Part shown: piece by piece, positions 35,201 to 41,603 of the stretch
Numbering within the stretch: position 1 is the stretch's first letter
Layout: each line of letters starts with the position of its first letter
Source: CAVXZE01 sp963766175
GTDB taxonomy: Bacteria > Myxococcota_A > UBA9160 > UBA6930
NCBI GenBank assembly: GCA_963766175.1
Contig: CAVXZE010000001.1
Location: 186,001-250,000, forward strand
Direction: 5' to 3'
DNA length: 64,000 bases
The notes under the pieces: generated by a model
The model's database searches: none
What the model was told of the DNA's origin: nothing
What the model saw: the letters and a program-made list of their open reading frames with translations, nothing else
Made by a program: the position numbers and the translations under genes

Positions 35201-35991
35201 TGGACGCGAGCACCATCGGGCTGATCGAGTTCGCCTCGGATGAGCAGGAGGCGACCGGCGGCCCGACGGGCGACTCACTGGACGTTCCGGAGGATCGCGA
35301 TGCGCGGCGGGAGGCCAGGGAGATTGCGGCGCTACTGGCCCTCACGAGCGAGGAGCGGAGTGCGCATCTCGAGCGGATCCGAAGCCAGGTGGACGCGGTC
35401 GGTGAGGTGAACCTCGGTGCCATCGAGGAGCACGAGGAGCTTCGCGAGCGCTTCCGCTTCCTGACCGAGCAGAAGGGCGACCTGGAGGCCAGCATCACTC
35501 AGCTCCGAGATGCGATCTCTCGGATCAATCGCACCAGCCGCAAGCGGTTCCGGGAGACCTTCGACGCCGTGAACGGAAAGTTCCAGGAGATCTTCCCGCG
35601 GCTCTTCAGGGGCGGCAAGGCGAGCCTCTCGCTCACGGAATCCGAAGATGTGCTCGAAGCGGGCATCGAGATCATGGCCCAGCCGCCGGGCAAGCGACTG
35701 CAAAGCGTCAACCTGCTCTCCGGTGGAGAGAAGGCCATGACCGCCATCGCCCTTCTGGTCTCCGTCTTCCAGGTCCGGCCCTCGCCGTTCTTCCTGTTGG
35801 ACGAGGTGGACGCCGCCCTGGACGACGCCAACGTCGGGCGCTTCAACGAGATCGTGAAGGAACTGGCCGCGGACTCCCAATTCCTGCTGATCACCCACAA
35901 CAAGCGAACCATCGAGGTCGCCGACATCCTCTACGGCGTCACCATGGAGGAGAAGGGCGTCAGCAAGCTGGTGGCCGTCGAACTCCACTAG
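32290..35991 (+). CDS. smc: Chromosome segregation protein SMC
   Basis: Condensin ATPase that compacts and organises the chromosome with ScpA and ScpB. The 1233-residue product has the full SMC plan: N-terminal head starting LQITGFKSFVDKT with Walker A GPNGCGKSN (31-39) and AMGEQSPRRLRGKGMEDVIF; coiled coil (about 165-510); hinge (about 515-670, GLRGLVRDVLEVEQHAERSV and DGVLRGGG); return coiled coil (about 680-1080); C-terminal head with signature LLSGGEKAMTAIAL at about 1143 and Walker B FFLLDEVDAALDD (Asp1171-Glu1172), then THNKRTIE. An acidic stretch near 960-1020 interrupts the second coil. Start is TTG 32290 after AGAGG; the second residue block matches family starts (xxLKSLxIxGFKSF). 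Confidence 0.96.
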   Translation: MRVKSLQITGFKSFVDKTAFSFRPGITAIVGPNGCGKSNVVDSIRWAMGEQSPRRLRGKGMEDVIFAGSEARSPVGLSEVVLTFDNADGSAPPQLAAFGEIQIARRLYRSGESEYLMNKVPCRLRDVHDFFRDTGIGTRGYTIVEQGRIAEIVSAHPEERRVLIEEAAGIGKYKARRREAERKLQATEQNLVRISDVLGEIKRQISSIERQARKAARYKKLREIQRVLELSLAVDERRELLAEIEGARGRLTRVRDAATAAETHLAQRDAALESKRVDLAERERILSQGSEALYQLRGEIKESQSKIDYERRERASLHETKLAREGELESLRAKLLVSEEEMQRLGDELRAVEDSLAGESQSKAAAESEAQIAEQALRGIDREREAQSATLVEVLTRIARTEDRLAALEDRCAEIDRRLRSADELLEVQQSEASQADREQHALEEGIRNLLAERDRLMGLLREALDRHERTTEELRLAAERLGERRELRETRRARLASLTELLARREDLAEGARHLLSLGEEAQRAHGLRGLVRDVLEVEQHAERSVEAVLAERAEALVVDRPMGALSALDALRGAGAGRGVFVLPPPEEEISQSFVPLGRPLLESVRPREGYEGVARALLGRANLVESLDEVVRIYGSGRLPCTFATPAGDVLTPDGVLRGGGDSSQTGMLSRVREARELEAEVAELEAEVAEREREHREAEQALARTSDELDNLRNRHHTAALAVANHEKDLERVRERAKAMGVAQEGRVAERSELLSEIESLGIERGRLTAVLSAAREERIGRQRELDALGLQIGSAGRELSRLEAVVTERRVQHGARAEARDRLQATLERTRVALEETREWIERREQEIRRAENRREALAASIEETESILGAKLREEEAVRLTNEEKRDAYEEQAAAVRTLESEARDLRIELESQRDEAQQAELGLREMELRLEHLVTGVRDKWSVDLETWKPPVPVADSEAGDEALDASTIGLIEFASDEQEATGGPTGDSLDVPEDRDARREAREIAALLALTSEERSAHLERIRSQVDAVGEVNLGAIEEHEELRERFRFLTEQKGDLEASITQLRDAISRINRTSRKRFRETFDAVNGKFQEIFPRLFRGGKASLSLTESEDVLEAGIEIMAQPPGKRLQSVNLLSGGEKAMTAIALLVSVFQVRPSPFFLLDEVDAALDDANVGRFNEIVKELAADSQFLLITHNKRTIEVADILYGVTMEEKGVSKLVAVELH

Positions 35992-36169
35992 CCCGCATTT
36001 CTCACCAGCTTGCTACTGCGGCCGCCAATAGCACCGCAGATTCGCGACCTTCTCCCTCCGGCGGCCTCGACGTACTGCCAAGTACGCCTTCGGCCCCCTC
36101 CGGTCCGAGGGCCGCGAATCTGCGGCACTCTTGGCGCCCTCGCTACGCGACCTGGTGAGAAAAGCGGGC
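35991..36169. repeat. 179-bp imperfect palindrome (foldback element) between smc and ftsY
   Basis: The two halves of this segment are near reverse complements. Matching blocks include 35991-35996 with 36164-36169 (6 bp), 35998-36008 with 36152-36162 (11 bp), 36034-36046 with 36113-36125 (13 bp), and the centre CGTACT (36071-36076) with AGTACG (36081-36086) around GCCA. The intervening parts (about 36009-36033 with 36126-36151, and 36047-36070 with 36087-36112) pair imperfectly. It begins on the last base of the smc stop codon and ends 81 bp before ftsY. There is no T-run after it, so it is not a standard terminator. It looks like a non-autonomous REP/MITE-type element or a long RNA hairpin; copy number elsewhere is unknown. 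Both strands are open in some frames, as expected for a palindrome, without protein-like sequence. Confidence 0.75.
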
Positions 36170-36250
36170 TCGCCGACATTCCTTCACCCGTCTCGGCGGT
36201 TTCGCTCGTCTGCGGCCCACCGCGCGGGTGACTGTTATCCTCGGCCGTCC

Positions 36251-37498
36251 ATGGTCGAAGTCCTTCTCGTCGAATATCTGCTTCCCGTACTGATTCCGGT
36301 CGTGGAATGGGCGGGGGCCAACGTCGAACTGGTCGCCCTTGGTGCCGCGGGAACTCCGATCCTCGGAGTTCTGGTCTACCGGCTCTTCTCCCGAGTTCCT
36401 GTGCCGCCGCCGCCCTTGGAGGAGCCGGCGGTTGCGGCGGAGCCCGCACCGGTCGTCGAGGCGGAGGTGGAGCTGCCACCGGAGGAGCCCGCCGAGGCGG
36501 AGCTGGAGCCGCCTGCCGAGGTGCCGACCGAGCCGGTTGCGGAGCCGGTCGCTCCGCCCGTCGAACCTCCTCCGAAGCCGGTCCGGCTCCGCGATCGGCT
36601 GGCGCGGACCAGCGAAGCTCTGGTCGGTCGTCTCGAGGCGATCCTGGGCGGCCGGAAGGTCGACGCCGATCTCCTCGACGAGCTCGAGGCGCTGCTGTTC
36701 ACCGCGGATCTCGGAGTGCAGACGGCGGAGAGTCTCCTGGGCGCCGTGCGAAGCGAGGCGACCGGCAAAGACGCGTCGAGTGTCAGGGGGCTGCTGCGCG
36801 AGAAGATCCTGGAGAAGCTCCGCAAGGTGGAGCCTGGCCGGGACGGCACCGGAGAGACGCTCGCCAAGCCCCACGTGATTCTCGTGCTTGGCGTCAACGG
36901 GTCCGGAAAGACCACGACCATCGGGAAGCTGGCGGCGCAGTACCAGCAGAGGGGAAGCTCGGTGATCCTCGGCGCCGGTGACACCTTCCGCGCCGCCGCC
37001 GTCGAGCAGCTCCAGACCTGGGGCGAGCGGGTCGGCTGCGAGGTGATCTTCGGCCGGCCCGATGCGGATCCGGCGTCGGTGGCCTTCGATACGGTGAAGG
37101 CCGCCGAGGCGGGGGGAATCGACGTGGCGATCATCGACACGGCCGGCCGGCTTCAGACCAAGGCTCCGCTGATGGAGGAGCTCTCCAAGATCGTTCGCGT
37201 GATCGGGAAGGGAATCGACGGCGCGCCTCATGAGACTCTGCTGGTGCTGGACGCGAACACCGGACAGAACGCGATCTCCCAGGCGCACCTGTTCACCGAG
37301 GCCGCTGGCGTGAGCGGGCTGGTCCTCACCAAGCTCGACGGAACCGCGAAGGGCGGCGTGATCGTCGGCCTCGCCGACGAGTTCGGGATTCCCGTCCAGT
37401 ACGTCGGCGTCGGCGAGAAAATCGAGGATCTTCGGGATTTCTCCGCCGACGATTTCGTCGATGCCCTTTTCGCTAGCGAAGAACGCGAGGGCGCCTGA
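36251..37498 (+). CDS. ftsY: Signal recognition particle receptor FtsY
   Basis: GTPase docking the SRP-ribosome complex to the membrane. The 415-residue product has an N-terminal hydrophobic segment (LLPVLIPVVEWAG...LVALGAAGTPILGVLVY, residues about 8-45), then a Pro/Glu-rich acidic linker (about 55-115), the N domain (about 117-200) and the G domain: GVNGSGKTTT at 214, ILGAGDTFRAAAVEQL, IIDTAGRLQTK at about 294-304, LTKLDGTAKGG and GVGEKIEDLRDF. E. coli FtsY has only an amphipathic anchor, so the predicted transmembrane anchor is a variation. ATG 36251 is chosen; the frame is open upstream through the palindrome but without similarity. Confidence 0.95.
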   Translation: MVEVLLVEYLLPVLIPVVEWAGANVELVALGAAGTPILGVLVYRLFSRVPVPPPPLEEPAVAAEPAPVVEAEVELPPEEPAEAELEPPAEVPTEPVAEPVAPPVEPPPKPVRLRDRLARTSEALVGRLEAILGGRKVDADLLDELEALLFTADLGVQTAESLLGAVRSEATGKDASSVRGLLREKILEKLRKVEPGRDGTGETLAKPHVILVLGVNGSGKTTTIGKLAAQYQQRGSSVILGAGDTFRAAAVEQLQTWGERVGCEVIFGRPDADPASVAFDTVKAAEAGGIDVAIIDTAGRLQTKAPLMEELSKIVRVIGKGIDGAPHETLLVLDANTGQNAISQAHLFTEAAGVSGLVLTKLDGTAKGGVIVGLADEFGIPVQYVGVGEKIEDLRDFSADDFVDALFASEEREGA

Positions 37499-37572
37499 AA
37501 CACGATGCGGACCCGAGAGTTGCACAGCGAGCCGAGGACGAATCAAGTCAGGGCGAGAGTACGGGGTAGTCG

Positions 37573-39069
37573 ATGGCGAAGTACGTGATGGCGCTGGATC
37601 AAGGGACGACCTCGTCCCGGGCGATCCTCTTCGATCGGGCCGGTGCGATCGTGGCGGTGGATCAGTACGAGTTTCCCCAGCATTTTCCAAAACCGGGCTG
37701 GGTCGAGCACGATCCGCTGGAGATCTGGGAGAGCCAGCTGCGCGCCGCGCGGGGTGTGCTGGAGAAGGCCAGCGCCAGTGCTCGCGACGTGGAGGCGGTC
37801 GGCATCACCAATCAGCGCGAGACGGCGCTGGTCTGGGATCGCGCCACGGGGGAGCCGATTCACGCGGCCATCGTCTGGCAGTCCAGACAGACGGCGGACA
37901 TCTGCGATGAGCTGCGCAGTCGGGGCCTCGAGGACGAGGTCCGCGCGCGCACCGGGCTGGTGATCGACGCCTACTTCTCGGGGACGAAGATCCGCTTCAT
38001 CCTCGACGCCATTCCCGGTGCCCAGGAGCGGGCCGAACGGGGCGAGCTCGCCTTCGGAACCGTGGACTCCTGGCTCGTCCACAAGTTGACCAAGGGGCGC
38101 GTCCACGCCACCGAGTTCTCGAACGCCTCGCGGACGCTGATCTACAACATCCACGAGTGCGACTGGGACGATCTGCTGCTACAGGAGCTCCGTATTCCCC
38201 GCGAGATGCTTCCAGAGGTACGGGACACCAGTGGCGTTTTTGGCAGCGTGAATTCCGAGTGGCTGGGTGCCGAGATCCCGATCTCGGGGATCGCCGGAGA
38301 TCAGCAGGCCGCACTCTTCGGCCAGGGCTGCTTCTCCGCCGGGGCCGCCAAGAACACCTACGGGACCGGCTGCTTCCTGCTGATGAACACCGCCGAGGAA
38401 GCGGTCGCCTCGAAGACCGGCCTGGTGACGACCATCGCCTGGGGGATCGACGGACGAGTCGAGTACGCCCTCGAGGGAAGCATCTTCGTCGCCGGCGCCG
38501 CCGTGCAGTGGCTGCGTGACGGCCTGGGTCTGATCACCGACGCCGCGGAGACCCAGGCGGCTGCCGAATCGGTTCCCGACACCGGTGGTGTCTACTTGGT
38601 ACCGGCGTTCGTCGGATTGGGAGCACCCCACTGGGATCAGCGCGCGCGTGGAACCATCGTCGGGATTACCCGGGGAACCACGAGGGAGCATCTGATTCGC
38701 GCCACCCTCGAGGCGATCGGCTACCAGAGCCGCGGCGTGGTCGAATGTCTGTCTCGAGACTCCGGACTTCCCCTGGGTGAGCTACGGGTCGACGGTGGCG
38801 CCTCTCAGAACGACTTCCTGATGCAGTTTCAGGCAGATCTCCTCGGCGTACCGGTGCGGCGACCGTCGGTACCGGAGGTCACCGCGCTGGGCGCCGCCGC
38901 GCTGGCGGGGATCGCCGTCGGATACTGGTCGGATCGCGACCAGCTGGAAGATGTGGCGGCGAAGGATGCCACCGTCTTCGAGCCGGCGATGGGAGCGGAT
39001 CGCCGCGATGCGCTCTACACCGGATGGGAGCGGGCGGTGGAGCGTGCGATGGGATGGGAAGCGGAGTGA
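37573..39069 (+). CDS. glpK: Glycerol kinase
   Basis: FGGY-family kinase forming sn-glycerol 3-phosphate. 498 residues (E. coli 502). Opens YVMALDQGTTSSRAILFD, the ATP-binding phosphate-1 motif, then GITNQRETALVWDRATGEP, ALEGSIFVAGAAVQWLRDG, a GxGAPHWDxxARG block (LGAPHWDQRARGTIVGITRG) and LRVDGGASQNDFLMQFQADL. All catalytic blocks are kept. Its stop overlaps the GTG of a glycerophosphodiesterase gene, so both may feed glycerol from membrane lipid breakdown or uptake into G3P. No glycerol facilitator or G3P dehydrogenase gene is nearby. The gap of 74 nt after ftsY shows no clear promoter. Confidence 0.95.
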   Translation: MAKYVMALDQGTTSSRAILFDRAGAIVAVDQYEFPQHFPKPGWVEHDPLEIWESQLRAARGVLEKASASARDVEAVGITNQRETALVWDRATGEPIHAAIVWQSRQTADICDELRSRGLEDEVRARTGLVIDAYFSGTKIRFILDAIPGAQERAERGELAFGTVDSWLVHKLTKGRVHATEFSNASRTLIYNIHECDWDDLLLQELRIPREMLPEVRDTSGVFGSVNSEWLGAEIPISGIAGDQQAALFGQGCFSAGAAKNTYGTGCFLLMNTAEEAVASKTGLVTTIAWGIDGRVEYALEGSIFVAGAAVQWLRDGLGLITDAAETQAAAESVPDTGGVYLVPAFVGLGAPHWDQRARGTIVGITRGTTREHLIRATLEAIGYQSRGVVECLSRDSGLPLGELRVDGGASQNDFLMQFQADLLGVPVRRPSVPEVTALGAAALAGIAVGYWSDRDQLEDVAAKDATVFEPAMGADRRDALYTGWERAVERAMGWEAE

Positions 39070-39785
39070 GCCGGCCCGCCCATCCCCTCGTCATCGCCCA
39101 TCGGGGCGCCTCGGGGGAGCTCCCCGAGAACACCCTGCCCGCCTACGAGCTGGCGCTCGCGCAGGGCTCGGACATGATCGAGATCGATCTCCACACCACC
39201 CGGGACGGAGCCATCGTCATTACTCACGATGAGGATCTCGAGGGCCTGGGGGGGCGCGGTGAGGTGGCCGACGCGACGCTCGATGAGATTCGCCGCCTGG
39301 ACGCCGGTGGCGGCGCCGCGGTTCCGACCCTGGAGGAGGTTCTCGACGCCTTCGGCGGGCGGATTCCCTTCAACCTCGAGCTCAAGCGGGGCAGCCAGAG
39401 CGAATACCCGGGGATGGAGGCGGCCGCCGTCGAGGAGGTGGTCCGCCGGGGACTGCTCGATCAGACCCTGTTCTCTTCCTTCTTCGATCCGGTGCTCGAG
39501 GCGCTCCGGGAGGTCTCCCCGGAAGCGCGAGTCGCACTCCTGGTTTCGCCTCGTTTTTCCCACGGGGCAATCGAGCGAGCTCAACGCGTTGGAGCCGAGG
39601 CTCTCAATCCAGAGCGGTCCGTCGTGAATCGGGAACTGGTGGAGTTGGCCCATGGGGTAGGGCTGGCGGTGTACGTCTTCACCGTGGACGACGCGGAGGA
39701 CATGCGCCGGCTGCTCGATCTGGGCGTGGACGGGCTCTTCACCAACCATCCCCGGCGGATGCGGACTCTTCTTGCCTCCCGCTAG
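39066..39785 (+). CDS. Glycerophosphodiester phosphodiesterase, cytoplasmic type
   Basis: Hydrolyses glycerophosphodiesters to G3P and an alcohol. The 239-residue product has the GDPD TIM-barrel motifs: VIAHRGASGELPENT with catalytic His12, MIEIDLHTTRDG with metal-binding Glu and Asp, VITHDEDL with the second histidine, FNLELKRG, and a C-terminal YVFTVDDAEDMRRLLDLGVDGLFTNHP. There is no signal peptide, so it resembles UgpQ more than periplasmic GlpQ. GTG 39066 overlaps the glpK stop (GTGA), arguing for translational coupling and a shared role in G3P supply. Confidence 0.92.
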   Translation: MSRPAHPLVIAHRGASGELPENTLPAYELALAQGSDMIEIDLHTTRDGAIVITHDEDLEGLGGRGEVADATLDEIRRLDAGGGAAVPTLEEVLDAFGGRIPFNLELKRGSQSEYPGMEAAAVEEVVRRGLLDQTLFSSFFDPVLEALREVSPEARVALLVSPRFSHGAIERAQRVGAEALNPERSVVNRELVELAHGVGLAVYVFTVDDAEDMRRLLDLGVDGLFTNHPRRMRTLLASR

Positions 39786-39809
39786 ACCGGTCGCCACGCG
39801 ATCGCTTGC

Positions 39810-39838
39810 TTGACATCGAAATCGCCATCGCGTAGTCT
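39810..39838 (+). promoter_or_regulatory. Strong sigma-70-type promoter for gdhA
   Basis: TTGACA (39810-39815), 17-nt spacer, TAGTCT (39833-39838). The -35 box is a perfect match and the spacing optimal; downstream is AT-rich (AAATTCCGAAAAAATG), unlike the surrounding GC-rich sequence. It would drive gdhA with a leader of about 280 nt. Confidence 0.65.
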
Positions 39839-40124
39839 CAAATTCCGAAAAAATGTAGGGCGATCGCGCACTTCCGTGGATGCAGCTCTCATTGGTGCCG
39901 TTCCGAGAGTCCTGCTTCGATGGTGAAATGCGCGGCAGTCCCGGTCGGCCGGCGGGCGAAGGCGCCGCGGCCAATCCAGAATCCGAGCGTTCGCACCCCC
40001 CGCGTCGCGTTGCGAGAATGCCGGCGGCCAGATCCCCCGGCGCCCGCTTCAAGCCACCGGTGGGTGCGACAGACAGTCAACCGGGTGGTTGGATCTGCCC
40101 CCCAAAGAAGACGAGGAATAGAGC
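39839..40124 (+). other. Long untranslated leader of gdhA
   Basis: About 280 nt lie between the predicted transcription start (near 39845) and the gdhA ATG. The segment has no convincing small gene: the open frames show no protein-like features and no good start with a ribosome-binding site. It starts AT-rich, then turns strongly GC-rich with several short inverted repeats. I could not match it to the glutamine (glnA) or other known riboswitch consensus by eye. The length before a nitrogen-assimilation gene makes cis-regulation plausible but unproven. Confidence 0.4.
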
Positions 40125-41474
40125 ATGCCGAACGATGCCCGCCTGACCCTGCAAGTGATCTACGACGAAGTCGTCGCGCGAAATCCGGGCGAAGCCGAGT
40201 TTCACCAGGCCGTTCAGGAAGTCATCGAGTGTCTGGGACCGGTGCTGGCCCGCTACCCGGAGTTCGGTCGAAACAGGATCATCCGGAGGATCTGCGAGCC
40301 CGAACGGCAGATCATCTTCCGGGTCCCGTGGATTGACGACAACAATGAAGTCCACATCAACCGCGGATTCCGGGTCGAGTTCAACAGCGCGCTCGGGCCC
40401 TACAAGGGCGGCCTGCGATTCCATCCGTCCGTGTACCTCGGCATCATCAAGTTTCTCGGCTTCGAGCAGATCTTCAAGAACGCGTTGACCGGTCTGCCCA
40501 TCGGCGGGGGCAAAGGTGGCTCCGACTTCGACCCCAAGGGGAAGTCCGACGCCGAGATCATGCGTTTCTGCCAGAGCTTCATGACCGAGCTGTACCGCCA
40601 CCTCGGCGAGTACACCGACGTTCCCGCTGGAGACATCGGCGTCGGTACCCGCGAAATCGGCTATCTCTTCGGCCAGTACAAGCGCATCACCAACCGCTAC
40701 GAGTCCGGTGTCCTCACCGGGAAGGGTCTCGACTGGGGCGGCTCGATGGTTCGCACCGAGGCCACCGGCTACGGCACGGTCTACTTCGTCGAGGAGATGC
40801 TCAAGGCCCGCGGAGATTCATTCGAGGGGAAGACCGCTGTCGTTTCCGGATCCGGCAACGTTGCGATCTACACGATCGAGAAGATCTACCAACTCGGCGG
40901 CAAGGTCGTCGCCTGCTCCGACTCCAATGGCATCGTCTACGACGAGGAGGGGATCGATCTCGAGACCGTCAAGCTCTTGAAAGAGGTGCAGAGGCGAAGG
41001 ATCAAGGAGTACCTGGAGCAGAGGCCCAACGCCAAGTACACCGAAAAGGGAAACATCTGGGATATTCCCTGCGACGTGGCGATGCCGTCCGCGACCGAGA
41101 ACGAGATCTCCGGAAGGGCCGCGAAGACCCTGGTCGAACATGGCTGCATCGCCGTGGGCGAAGGCGCCAACATGCCGACCACCCCGGAGGGCGTCAAGAT
41201 CTTCCTCGATGCCAAGATCGCTTACGGTCCCGGCAAGGCCGCGAATGCGGGAGGCGTGGCGACCTCGGCGCTCGAGATGCAGCAGAACGCGAGCCGTGAT
41301 TCGTGGACGTTCGAGCACACCGATCGGCGCCTCTACCAGCTCATGAGCAACATCCACCAGGCCTGCTACGAGACAGCGGAGGAGTTCGGCTCGCCCGGCA
41401 ACTACGTCGTGGGTGCCAACATCGGCGGATTCGTGAAGGTCGCGCGGGCGATGCTCGACCTGGGCATCATCTGA
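40125..41474 (+). CDS. gdhA: NADP-type glutamate dehydrogenase
   Basis: Reductive amination of 2-oxoglutarate with ammonium. The 449-residue hexameric-type enzyme has GPYKGGLRFHPSV (Lys94, substrate carboxylate), GLPIGGGKGGSDFDPKGKSD (catalytic Lys130), PAGDIGVGTREIGYLFGQYK and LTGKGLDWGGSMVRTEATGYG. The coenzyme fold has AVVSGSGNVA and ends its second strand in VACSDSNG, where Ser instead of an acidic residue favours NADPH. C-terminal NAGGVATSALEMQQNA is standard. AGGA lies about 7 nt before the ATG. It is a single-gene unit: promoter upstream, strong hairpin with T-run downstream. The next genes (ATP-grasp protein, gltB, gltD) continue the nitrogen theme. Confidence 0.96.
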   Translation: MPNDARLTLQVIYDEVVARNPGEAEFHQAVQEVIECLGPVLARYPEFGRNRIIRRICEPERQIIFRVPWIDDNNEVHINRGFRVEFNSALGPYKGGLRFHPSVYLGIIKFLGFEQIFKNALTGLPIGGGKGGSDFDPKGKSDAEIMRFCQSFMTELYRHLGEYTDVPAGDIGVGTREIGYLFGQYKRITNRYESGVLTGKGLDWGGSMVRTEATGYGTVYFVEEMLKARGDSFEGKTAVVSGSGNVAIYTIEKIYQLGGKVVACSDSNGIVYDEEGIDLETVKLLKEVQRRRIKEYLEQRPNAKYTEKGNIWDIPCDVAMPSATENEISGRAAKTLVEHGCIAVGEGANMPTTPEGVKIFLDAKIAYGPGKAANAGGVATSALEMQQNASRDSWTFEHTDRRLYQLMSNIHQACYETAEEFGSPGNYVVGANIGGFVKVARAMLDLGII

Positions 41475-41543
41475 TCCCAACTCCGCGCCCGTTCGCGGAC
41501 CGAGGGAACGGCGCCTACGGCAGGGCACTCTCAGCGATCTCGA

Positions 41544-41584
41544 GCCGGTGATCCGCACGTCGGATCACCGGCCGACCGCTTTTC
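41544..41584 (+). terminator. Rho-independent terminator after gdhA
   Basis: A perfect 12-bp stem (41544-41555 with 41561-41572) encloses the loop CACGT, followed within 6 nt by TTTT. It lies 70 nt after the gdhA stop and 20 nt before the next ATG, so the downstream gene needs its own promoter or read-through. The stem is long enough to be efficient; the T-run is short. Confidence 0.6.
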
Positions 41585-41603
41585 CCCGCGCCGGAGTACC
41601 AGC

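Noticed and set aside
35991..36250. Possible small proteins on both strands of the smc-ftsY gap
   Set aside because: The segment is a palindrome, so the same sequence is open in both directions; neither translation looks like a protein and no ribosome-binding site fits.
39839..40124. Glutamine riboswitch in the gdhA leader
   Set aside because: I could not find the expected conserved core by eye; the leader is reported only as unassigned.
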